Shown here piece by piece: positions 53,404 through 61,050 of a stretch of DNA of 64,000 nucleotides (positions are counted from its first letter, which is position 1; the number at the start of each line of letters is the position of its first letter). The stretch comes from Litorimonas sp964565335 (GTDB taxonomy: Bacteria > Pseudomonadota > Alphaproteobacteria > Caulobacterales > Maricaulaceae). Under the pieces are notes generated by a model. It was not told where the DNA came from. It was given only the letters and a program-made list of their open reading frames with translations, and did not search any database. The translations under genes and the position numbers were made by a program. The DNA is taken from contig CAZMEN010000006.1 in assembly GCA_964565335.1 (NCBI GenBank), forward strand, positions 18,237 through 82,236, given 5' to 3'.

Positions 53404-56400
53404 TTACTCTGATGGGCTAATTAACGTAACCGGACCTAACAGGCCCGAAGTTTGCAAGACACGTTTTTCTTCCGTTGCAAAGAAATTAAAACCTGTAAAC
53501 GTAACGCGCTCACTCTCCGGAGGTGGCTCATTATCATTTATCCAGGAAACAGTATCTCCCGTCATCTTATAGCCACTGGTGTCGGGCAGATATTCGTCGC
53601 CAATAAGTCGGTTCACCCATGTATTGGTTACGTCAATTTCTAAAGTGTTGGACCCGGCCTTAATCGCATCAGCTATATCAATGGCGAATGGAGGCTTCCA
53701 AAGCGTTGCAAGTTTTTCTCCATTCAGGGCAATTTCTGCAATCTGCTGCACCTCACCCAAGTCAAGATATATCGGACGGCCTTTCTCAAGATCACCGGGC
53801 TTAATCACAAAGGCCTTTGAATATCGTACCGTTCCGGAAAAATGTTTGATTCCGTCTGCCTGGTGATCTTTCCAGTTAATCAATTTCTCAAAGTTTACCT
53901 GACCAGGGCCACTCCATTCCGGATCAAATTCAACTGACCACTCCCCTTCCAGCTCTCTTGTGTTTTGAGCGTGATGTTTTTGTACTTTGTGTTGGAAGAT
54001 ATCATTTATCAGATCAGAATAAGTCCCATCATATTCGGGCACATCATTGTCTCTGCGTATAAAAACAAAACGGGATCCGTAAGGCTCTAACAATAATTGC
54101 GTTTTTGTGTGGTCATTGGCCTGCGTGAAATCCGATATTTTTTCGACGCTTCCGTCATTTGCGTTCCATATTTCGGGCTGTCCACCCGCGCTTCTCATAT
54201 CCACATTAAGCTGCACAAATTCAGCTTTATCATTATAGAAAAAATATAAATCATTTTCACCAATGCGGCGTTGCGCAAATAACTTAACGGGATCGCCATC
54301 AATTTTTAAGGCTGGCTGATAGTCCAGCAATGCGATGGCCTGATCAAGTGAGGTTGCAACAATAAAGCCCTTTCCGACCTGACGTTTTTCCTCGAATGAG
54401 TCTCCCCAAAGCGCACCCACAATCGTCTGAAACTCACTCGCTTTTTCCCATTCGCTATAGCCAATAACGTTTTTCGGTTTGTGGCTGATTATGGTTGCCC
54501 CCGCCTCAACCAAATCACGTATACGACTTAGCGTTTCCATGGTCAGATATTCAGGCCTGTAAAGTTGTAGAGCTTTATATCGCGTGCCTTCAGGTAAGAC
54601 CAACCATCCATCTTCGACCCGAATGCGATTAACAAGAACGTCAGTATTGACGTAATCATAATTATGTCCATCGGGAACACCGGTATTATTTTTATTCCCA
54701 ACGGCTTTCGGGGCCATATCCCCTAAGTGAATTAGAAAATCAGATTCGGGTACGCCCTGCTGAAGGAGATATGATCCACGCGCGAGATATTTAAACCATT
54801 CAACCCCGCCATTCTCCCACCATGTTTGTGTACGATCAATGTGAGAGCCAATACTGTCCATCGTCATACCAGGTTTGACATGAATGTTAGGCTGGTGAGC
54901 ATAACGATGGAACATGGTCTCATTAATGCCGCGCGCCCAAATCTTATCACCATAATGTTTGTAAAAATAAGGATGTCCTTTCCAATTCACCGTATTTATC
55001 GATGTGAAGGACTCCGCTGAAATAATATTCTTTCCGTAAATACGCGCTGATGATATCGCGGCACTGACGCGGCCCGGATACTCTTCATCACGAACCCAAA
55101 ACTCACCCATCAACCTGTCAGCTTTGCCACCGGCCTCGAGCTCGTCAAACGGACCCCAGCCATAGGGCTCAATATACGATTCCATTCCGTATTTTTTTGT
55201 CATTTTGGTGAATTCACCAAAGTAATTTGTCACCATGAGGTCGGACAAATGGCGTCTAAATTCTTGAAGGATTGCACCGCTATGTTCCGGTGATTCAATG
55301 ACGCGCCCTGTTAAAAGCGGGAGCCATGGGATAATATCGTAACCGAATTTTTGCTCAAAGGTGTCCTCAATGCCGGTCGTCCAGTTTTGTCCGCCCATCT
55401 CATAACTATCGATTTCAGAAAACTTGAGAGAGGTATAGCCTTTGGTTTGCGCTTCCTTGGCAATTTTGCCGACATATTGTTCAAAGTGAAATTGCAAAGC
55501 GACCGGATCAAATTTGTCACATTCTAATCCTGTACCTTCAACTGTTGCAGGAATATTTTTAGCACCTGTGCTGGTATATCCAAAACGTAATAGACGCCAG
55601 TTTCCTTCAGGAACGTTTACGCCCTCTTCAGTGATATCACCCCGATTTAAAATCCTGACATCTTTTGCCTTGGTTATGGCATCCGGGCGTGTTTCCGGCT
55701 TTAGGGTCAGACGCCCTCGTTCCATCGCATTCATCGAGAGCCAGTGGTCAAAACGAGGGACAGACCATAAATCGAAGCGCTTAAGGCCAATCGGCTTAGT
55801 AAAAACAAACCGAAAATATCTCGCCTTAACACCTTCAAACTCGTGACTAAACGCCCATGTTCTGGCGCCAGTGCGCGGGCGTCTCAGTTTTTCTTCAGCC
55901 ACTTCAAAATTAACACCATCATCAGATATAAGCAAAGATGCATCTCCGTGGCGAGCGGGTGTCTCTATTTGTAAGCTCCGTAGAGTTGTGGGCTGTTTAA
56001 GTTCGAACTGAACCCAGTAATTATTTTCAGTGTTTTCGGTAAAGACGAGTTCCGTATCCCAATTGTTATCTTGCAAAAGGGCTGTATCAAGGGTGGGATC
56101 TGAACTCGTAATTTTAGGGTCATCAAATCGGTTATGACCATTGTAATCATTTGCCGGGATGGCAATTACGGCAATATCTCGATAAAACCCTTCCTCAAAG
56201 CCCGGTTGTTTTGGCATGTGAGTTTTACCGCCTACAACGGCCTCCTCAGACCAACTGATACGCTTCATGGACATTTCCGGTGTAATCCATGGCCCGCCAC
56301 TAGATGACCAACCATCCGCATTATGCAGCCCTATTTCCAAACCGTGCTTGTCCGCCTCACCTATAGCGTGAATAATTGTGTCATTAAATTCTTTGGTATT

Positions 56401-56691
56401 AAAGCGGACCGGGCCTCTTGAGGAGTAAGGCCAATTTTGACGGTGCACGTGAAATAGGATCGCGCCGCCTATTCCGGCCTCTGCCATAGCCTCAATATCT
56501 TTTGTATAGCCAGGCTTGCTCAAATTCCCGTTCATGGCATGCATCCATGTTTTCGGGTAATAAGTTTGATCAGGGGATTTGAAAGCGTTTTGCGATAATT
56601 GCTCACCCTGCGATTTGCTCGTTCCACATGACAATAAGAAAAGAATGGAAAATGTGGCGGCTATCGCAAATAACATTTTTTTGAACGTCAT
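53404..56691 (-). CDS. GH106 alpha-L-rhamnosidase lipoprotein (copy 2)
   Basis: About 1095 residues. A lipoprotein signal ends in FLLSC (Cys22). GH106 landmarks are in the same order as in copy 1: KTWMHAMNGNLSKPGYTKDI, GLHNADGWSSSGGPW, a discoidin-like insert, EIDSYEMGGQNWTTG, SYIEPYGWGPFDE, SAESFTSINTVNWKG and the C-terminal ITNTWVNRLIGD-like sandwich. The Glu residues in DSYE, EPYG and SAES are catalytic candidates. It should release alpha-linked rhamnose from desulfated oligosaccharides. It is monocistronic on the minus strand, with start at 56691 chosen for the GGGGG ribosome binding site 5 nt upstream (an ATG 3 bp earlier is equally readable). Confidence 0.92.
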   Translation of the reverse strand: MTFKKMLFAIAATFSILFLLSCGTSKSQGEQLSQNAFKSPDQTYYPKTWMHAMNGNLSKPGYTKDIEAMAEAGIGGAILFHVHRQNWPYSSRGPVRFNTKEFNDTIIHAIGEADKHGLEIGLHNADGWSSSGGPWITPEMSMKRISWSEEAVVGGKTHMPKQPGFEEGFYRDIAVIAIPANDYNGHNRFDDPKITSSDPTLDTALLQDNNWDTELVFTENTENNYWVQFELKQPTTLRSLQIETPARHGDASLLISDDGVNFEVAEEKLRRPRTGARTWAFSHEFEGVKARYFRFVFTKPIGLKRFDLWSVPRFDHWLSMNAMERGRLTLKPETRPDAITKAKDVRILNRGDITEEGVNVPEGNWRLLRFGYTSTGAKNIPATVEGTGLECDKFDPVALQFHFEQYVGKIAKEAQTKGYTSLKFSEIDSYEMGGQNWTTGIEDTFEQKFGYDIIPWLPLLTGRVIESPEHSGAILQEFRRHLSDLMVTNYFGEFTKMTKKYGMESYIEPYGWGPFDELEAGGKADRLMGEFWVRDEEYPGRVSAAISSARIYGKNIISAESFTSINTVNWKGHPYFYKHYGDKIWARGINETMFHRYAHQPNIHVKPGMTMDSIGSHIDRTQTWWENGGVEWFKYLARGSYLLQQGVPESDFLIHLGDMAPKAVGNKNNTGVPDGHNYDYVNTDVLVNRIRVEDGWLVLPEGTRYKALQLYRPEYLTMETLSRIRDLVEAGATIISHKPKNVIGYSEWEKASEFQTIVGALWGDSFEEKRQVGKGFIVATSLDQAIALLDYQPALKIDGDPVKLFAQRRIGENDLYFFYNDKAEFVQLNVDMRSAGGQPEIWNANDGSVEKISDFTQANDHTKTQLLLEPYGSRFVFIRRDNDVPEYDGTYSDLINDIFQHKVQKHHAQNTRELEGEWSVEFDPEWSGPGQVNFEKLINWKDHQADGIKHFSGTVRYSKAFVIKPGDLEKGRPIYLDLGEVQQIAEIALNGEKLATLWKPPFAIDIADAIKAGSNTLEIDVTNTWVNRLIGDEYLPDTSGYKMTGDTVSWINDNEPPPESERVTFTGFNFFATEEKRVLQTSGLLGPVTLISPSE

Positions 56692-56830
56692 CATTTCCCC
56701 CACTGGATTTTTTATCCCCCCCATTTAAGCCTTCCCTCTTTTTTCGGAGGGTGACCCACCTCGTGCAAAACGAAAATGATAAAAGCTTATTGAGAGTGCT
56801 TTTCTATCCTAGACCATATGCCTTTATGCA

Positions 56831-56863
56831 TCATTTTCAATCAAATATAGTCAAAAATAGTCG
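56831..56863 (+). promoter_or_regulatory. Phased TCA operator, site 11
   Basis: TCA at 56831, 56841 and 56851, then TCG at 56861, exactly 10 bp apart. It lies in the divergent region 56692-57009 between GH106 copy 2 and the Gfo/Idh/MocA gene, about 140 bp from each start. Nothing else structured is visible there. Confidence 0.6.
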
Positions 56864-57009
56864 CCTCTGACTTAAAGTCAGAACTATTTGAACCCGATTG
56901 TAACATTGACTAGATTAAAAGCGTCGATTTTGCGATGTCGTTTGAGGTTAGCTTTTCCGCAATAACGCATCATTGAGTTATATCAGACGTTTAAATGTGT
57001 AAGGGTCGA

Positions 57010-57972
57010 ATGATGATAAAATGGGGTATGATCGGGTGCGGTGATGTCGCCGAAGTCAAGAGCGGACCTGCATTTAACATAACCCAAAAGTCCAGACTTT
57101 TTGGTGTCGTATCAAGAACAGAGGCATCTGCCAAAGACTACGCGAAACGCCACACTGTTCCTCGCGTGTTTCAGACTGTATCGGATTTAATAGATTGTTC
57201 CGAGATAGACGCTGTTTATATTGCCACGCCGCCTTCTTCACATGCTGAGTTAGCACTTGAAGTGGCGCGGGCAAACAAACCATGTTGCATTGAAAAACCA
57301 ATCGCCAATAATTATTCGGATGCTTTACAGGTCACCGAAGCCTTTAAGACCGCTGACGTGCCTTTATTTGTATCATATTACCGACGCAGCTTACCACGCT
57401 TTTTGACCATACGCTCTTGGATATTAGAGGGAAAGATTGGCAATGTACGTCACATCCATTGGGGGTTGATGCAGCGACCAAAACCCGAGGACATTGGTCA
57501 AAACTATGCGTGGCGAAAAGATCCTAATCATGCCCCCGGTGGATATTTTGATGACTTAGCGTGTCATGGGCTAGACCTGTTTGATTTTTTCCTTGGAGAG
57601 ATCACACAGGCAAATGGTATTTCCGTTAACCAACAGGGCATTTATGATGTACCAGATTCCGTTTCTGCTAGTTGGCAACACATAGGCGACATTACTGGGA
57701 CCGCTTTTTGGAACTTCTCTGGTTATGGAGATTCTGATGAAGTTGTCATTATAGGAGACAAAGGCAAGATTATCTTTTCAATATTTGATGACACCCGCCC
57801 ACGATATGAAACCAAGGACGAAACTCTATCTGTTGATATAGACCACCCAAAGCACGTACAAAAATATCATGTAGAAGGTATGGTCAACCAGCTGTTAGGG
57901 CGTTCGAATTATAATTCAACGGGTGAAAGCGCCACGCGAACAGCGTGGGTGTGTGAACAAATTCTAAGTTAA
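57010..57972 (+). CDS. Gfo/Idh/MocA-family oxidoreductase
   Basis: About 320 residues. The N-terminal Rossmann domain starts WGMIGCGDVAEVKSGPA, and the EKPIANN motif near residue 95 carries the conserved Lys of this family. The C-terminal half has the substrate-side HLDHW-like element CHGLDLFDFFLG, with an active-site His. Family members oxidise or reduce sugars and inositols with NAD(P). The substrate here is unknown; a sugar released by this locus (xylose, rhamnose or a uronate) is plausible because a phased operator lies in its divergent promoter region. Starts at 57010 and 57013 are both in frame after AAGGG. Confidence 0.88.
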   Translation: MMIKWGMIGCGDVAEVKSGPAFNITQKSRLFGVVSRTEASAKDYAKRHTVPRVFQTVSDLIDCSEIDAVYIATPPSSHAELALEVARANKPCCIEKPIANNYSDALQVTEAFKTADVPLFVSYYRRSLPRFLTIRSWILEGKIGNVRHIHWGLMQRPKPEDIGQNYAWRKDPNHAPGGYFDDLACHGLDLFDFFLGEITQANGISVNQQGIYDVPDSVSASWQHIGDITGTAFWNFSGYGDSDEVVIIGDKGKIIFSIFDDTRPRYETKDETLSVDIDHPKHVQKYHVEGMVNQLLGRSNYNSTGESATRTAWVCEQILS

Positions 57973-58163
57973 AAAAGCAGGTCTTTACAAGAAGCTTTTC
58001 CTATGACCCTTCACAAGGTCTTTTAAATCTAATCATCACCTCGGATATGATTGACGAAGTTTTCAAGGACCAAACCATACTTATCCGGGCCCCATAGTTC
58101 CCATAACCTTTTGACTATAAACTAAGGTCGTTTGAATGACGTCAAATGGGTCGGCATCAATCT

Positions 58164-59204
58164 CTACAGGTCTGATGAGCTGCTCCAAATATTGATATCG
58201 CCTTCCAGTTTTAGCGCATCAATTTGCTTAAATTCCTCAGACGTGAATGAGAGGTTGTCTAAACTTTTTAATGAATCCGCTAACTGCTCAACCGTTCTTG
58301 CCCCAATAAGCGCCGTTGTCATGCGGGGATCCCTTAAAGCCCAGGCGATAGCCATTTGCGCCAAGGTCTGACCACGCTGCTCTGCCAAATCCGTTAGCTG
58401 ACGAATAATCCCGATATTATGCTCGGTTAGCCATTCTGAACGGAAGGACGGGCTTTTCGTTGCACGCGCGCCCTCTGGCACGCCGTTAAGGTACTTCTTC
58501 GTTAAAAGGCCTTGCGCCAAAGGGGAAAATCCAATGCAACCCGTCCCTAGCTCTTCAAGCGTGTCTAACAACTCATCTTCAATCCATCTGTTAAACATAG
58601 AGTAGGATGGTTGATGGATGAATAAAGGTACATTTTCCCGCGCTAAAATATCTGCGGCTTTACGCGTTAACTCCGGCGAATATGAAGAAATGCCGACATA
58701 TAAGGCTTTACCTTGACGATGTATTTGCGTGAGAGCGCCCATTGTTTCTTCCAGCGGAGTGTTAGGGTCAACGCGGTGGGAGTAAAATATATCGACATAA
58801 TCCAGCCCCATTCGCTTCAAGCTTTGGTCACAACTGGCAATGAGATATTTTTTAGAACTGCCAATTCCTCCATATGGGCCGGGCCACATATCCCAGCCCG
58901 CTTTGGATGATATGATAAGCTCATCTCGGAAGGGCTTGAAGTCTGTCGCCAAAACTTTACCAAAGTTCTCTTCAGCTGACCCATAGGGCGGGCCATAATT
59001 ATTGGCCAGATCAAAATGGGTTATACCTTGATCAAAAGCATATCGCAAAATCGAGCGCCCTGTTTCAAATACGTCTGCACCGCCAAAATTTTGCCAAAGA
59101 CCTAGAGAAATGGCGGGTAGGAAAATTCCTGACTGGCCGCATTTGCGGTAGGTCATCGTATCGTAACGCGTCTCTGAAGGGACATATTGAGTTGGTAGAG
59201 GCAT
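58164..59204 (-). CDS. Aldo/keto reductase, YghZ/L-glyceraldehyde-3-phosphate reductase type
   Basis: A 346-residue AKR. The catalytic tetrad is visible: Asp and Tyr in FDLANNYGPPYGSAE, Lys in IISSKAGWDMW, and His in DIFYSHRVDPNTPLEE. The HQPSYSMFNRWIE segment and the NADPH-binding IGARTVEQL near the C terminus fit the YghZ/MgrA group, which reduces L-glyceraldehyde-3-phosphate and methylglyoxal. Reduction of lactaldehyde or another aldehyde from rhamnose breakdown is a reasonable alternative. It is convergent with the Gfo/Idh/MocA gene; the 191 bp between them hold no clear terminator. It marks the end of the sugar locus. Confidence 0.9.
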   Translation of the reverse strand: MPLPTQYVPSETRYDTMTYRKCGQSGIFLPAISLGLWQNFGGADVFETGRSILRYAFDQGITHFDLANNYGPPYGSAEENFGKVLATDFKPFRDELIISSKAGWDMWPGPYGGIGSSKKYLIASCDQSLKRMGLDYVDIFYSHRVDPNTPLEETMGALTQIHRQGKALYVGISSYSPELTRKAADILARENVPLFIHQPSYSMFNRWIEDELLDTLEELGTGCIGFSPLAQGLLTKKYLNGVPEGARATKSPSFRSEWLTEHNIGIIRQLTDLAEQRGQTLAQMAIAWALRDPRMTTALIGARTVEQLADSLKSLDNLSFTSEEFKQIDALKLEGDINIWSSSSDL

Positions 59205-59325
59205 AATTTATCCTGTCATAGTTTTTATTTATTGCTGTAGTAAGTTTTTAAGAATGCAATTTAAGCCATCCGAATAGCTTTTCGGCTCTTTTGTATCCCC
59301 TATATCAAACGAAACGCTATTTGAC

Positions 59326-59613
59326 TTAAGCAACTAACGGCTCAATCTGCGACACATCGATCGTCGCCTTCACGGCGTCTAGATGATGGTTGACCTGCAT
59401 GTTCATCCAATAAGCTGGCGTTGTGCCGAAAGCCTTAGACAAGCGCAGAGCCGTATCGGGCGTCATGCGTGTTTCGCATTTCACAAGGCGTTCAATCCGC
59501 GTACGCGGAACGCCTAAGCGTTTGGCAAGCGCGATTGCGCTCATCTCAAGCGGGGTGAGATAGAGTTCTTTTAGCACTTCGCCGGGGTGCATTGGGTTTT
59601 GTAACAAGCTCAT
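59326..59613 (-). CDS. higA: HigA-type antitoxin
   Basis: A 95-residue XRE-type DNA-binding protein of the HigA/VapI family: MHPGEVLKELYLTPLEMSA, then a helix-turn-helix (LAKRLGVPRTRIERLVKCE) and the diagnostic AFGTTPAYWMNMQ. It normally neutralises the mRNA-cutting toxin HigB and represses the higBA promoter. I start it at the ATG at 59613, 7 bp after AGGAG; a second ATG at 59619 is also possible. The gene upstream is a broken higB, so this antitoxin has no local partner, although it may still bind the palindrome at 59900-59946. Confidence 0.88.
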   Translation of the reverse strand: MSLLQNPMHPGEVLKELYLTPLEMSAIALAKRLGVPRTRIERLVKCETRMTPDTALRLSKAFGTTPAYWMNMQVNHHLDAVKATIDVSQIEPLVA

Positions 59614-59624
59614 ATCCATCTCCT

Positions 59625-59890
59625 CTAGTGGTAGTCGACAATCTCGACATCTTCGGGGCCGTTTGGCGTCCAGCGAAAACAAATTCGCCATTGCCGCTTA
59701 ATGCGTACAGAATGCTGTCCGGCTCTATCGCCTTTAAGCGCTTCCAAATGGTTGCCCGGCGGAAACGCAAGTCTTCCAAGACAACGGCCGCATCAAGCGC
59801 CGTTAGAATTGCCTTTGTGCGTTTGACTAAGTCAGACGGGAAGCCTTACCCAAATGAACCCGTCAAAGCGCGGTCTGCAAACTTGCCCAT
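59625..59890 (-). pseudogene. higB: Broken higB toxin gene
   Basis: Reading the minus strand from an ATG at 59890 gives MGKFADRALTGSFG, then a TAA at 59848-59846. The same frame continues with GFPSDLVKRTKAILTALDAA and VVLEDLRF. A one-base deletion near 59757-59762 then moves the frame. The other frame continues with PPGNHLEALKGDRAG and QHSVRIKRQWRICFRW, ending in EDVEIVDYH and a TAG at 59627-59625. These pieces together are a nearly complete HigB (RelE-superfamily) toxin of about 90 residues, so the gene has been killed by one nonsense codon and one frameshift. It lies 11 bp upstream of higA in the usual toxin-first order. Confidence 0.88.
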
Positions 59891-59899
59891 TACACTCTG

Positions 59900-59946
59900 T
59901 ATCACTGCATATATGTATCACTACGTGATACATATATGCAGTGATA
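59900..59946. promoter_or_regulatory. 47-bp perfect palindrome upstream of higBA
   Basis: Two perfectly complementary 22-nt arms (59900-59921 and 59925-59946) around a 3-nt centre. Each arm contains the GTATCAC word twice or nearly so, so shorter nested inverted repeats exist. It lies 9 bp before the higB ATG and is best read as the HigA operator; a cruciform or recombinase site is the alternative. Confidence 0.75.
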
Positions 59947-60295
59947 TAAAACCTCATTTACAGCCTAAGAAAATGGGACACAAAACAACCTATTCAATGG
60001 GCTACTTTTCCGATTCTTGACCGACCTAACTAATTGTTTTATATAGTAAAAACCGAAATTTTTTCTTCCCGGTGGGGGCACCATCTGTCATTTTATGACA
60101 TTGATACCATTGATTAATTCCAAAATCAAAACACAGGGTGCCTTAATATGGCACCATACTCTGTCATGCCATACAGATATAACAAACCACTGGACTTCGT
60201 CTGCGAAGGAAGCGGTAGTGTGTTGCGGTCCATATGTCAGGGCCTTGTCTAGGTAGTAGCGCTCACATGCTGTGATCGCCATTTCGGAGGCTAAA
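59947..60295. other. Gene-free stretch between higBA and the recombinase module
   Basis: I found no supported ORF here. It contains an imperfect direct repeat of GGCACCAT + CTGTCAT (60077-60091 and, with three extra bases, 60150-60167) and a 6-bp inverted repeat GGTGCC / GGCACC (60137-60155). The promoter of the recombinase module should lie in its right half; a good ribosome binding site (CGGAGG) is at 60285-60290. Confidence 0.5.
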
Positions 60296-60544
60296 ATGGA
60301 CATACAAACACGAGTAACTAAAATCGAGGCCGCGCGCGTGGGTAGCAAACAAGCCAAGCTTGTGGCCATGCTATCGCGCAAAAGCGGCGTTACTCTCGGA
60401 AAAGCGAGCGAAGCCTTGGGCTGGCAGCCGCACACGACGTCAGCTACGATGACAGGCCTCAGAAAGCGCGGCTATGAAATCACCCGCATCAAGCGCAAGA
60501 ATAAAGATAGTCTTTATGTCATCCATCCCAATGAGGTTGTCTAA
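60296..60544 (+). CDS. DUF3489 protein (small winged-helix-like)
   Basis: An 82-residue protein of the DUF3489 family: KIEAARVGSKQAKLVAMLSR, then GVTLGKASEALGWQPHTTSATMTGLRKRGY, a winged-helix-like arrangement, with a basic C-terminal strand. Its role is unknown, but it is regularly found before DUF2924 and serine recombinase genes in alphaproteobacteria. Its size and charge suggest a DNA-binding accessory protein. I start it at 60296 because of the CGGAGG site 5 nt upstream. Its stop codon overlaps the next start (TAATG). Confidence 0.82.
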   Translation: MDIQTRVTKIEAARVGSKQAKLVAMLSRKSGVTLGKASEALGWQPHTTSATMTGLRKRGYEITRIKRKNKDSLYVIHPNEVV

Positions 60545-61050
60545 TGCGGCGGCGGGACGATAAAATAGCGACAGGTCTGCAAAAGCTGGAAGAGATGGAT
60601 AGGGTAGCTCTCGCCGTTCGGTGGGAAGCGCATATTAAGCGCCCACCGCCTAAGGCGGCGAGTCGCGTGTTTCTTTTAAAGGCGCTCTCTTTCGAACTAC
60701 AGTCCAAGCAAGTAGCAGGGCTCAGCAAATCAGACCTAAAGGCGCTGAGCGGGGGCCTCAGTAAAGCCCCCATAATCAAGCCTGATGATACGCAGCTTAT
60801 TTGTCACTCTGCATCAAAGGAATTTAAACCCAAACCATCAGTGAGGCGCAAACTTCGTTCCCGTGTAAAATTGGTGCCGGGGGCGAGGTTAGTGCGCGAG
60901 TGGAGTGGACAGACTTATACCGTATCCGTCATTGATGAGGGCTTCGTCTATAAGAACCGAACTTGGAGTTCACTCAGCGCCATTGCCAAAGACATCACAG
61001 GCGCGCATTGGTCTGGCCCGCGCTTCTTTGGGCTGGATAAGGCAGCCTAA
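60544..61050 (+). CDS. DUF2924 protein
   Basis: A 168-residue protein of the DUF2924 family. The N-terminal region (LEEMDRVALAVRWEAHIKRPPP) and the C-terminal VPGARLVREWSGQTYTVSVI followed by FVYKNRTWSSLSAIAKDITGAHWSGPRFFGL are diagnostic. The second half resembles a small beta-rich DNA-binding fold. The family is unknown biochemically but almost always sits directly before a large serine recombinase gene, as here (TAATG overlaps on both sides). It is therefore probably a recombination accessory factor or directionality factor; this is inference from synteny. Confidence 0.88.
   Translation: MRRRDDKIATGLQKLEEMDRVALAVRWEAHIKRPPPKAASRVFLLKALSFELQSKQVAGLSKSDLKALSGGLSKAPIIKPDDTQLICHSASKEFKPKPSVRRKLRSRVKLVPGARLVREWSGQTYTVSVIDEGFVYKNRTWSSLSAIAKDITGAHWSGPRFFGLDKAA

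Noticed and set aside
57973..58163. Stem-loop GACC...GGTC between the convergent oxidoreductase genes as a terminator
   Set aside because: The stem is only 4 bp and is not supported by a proper T-run.
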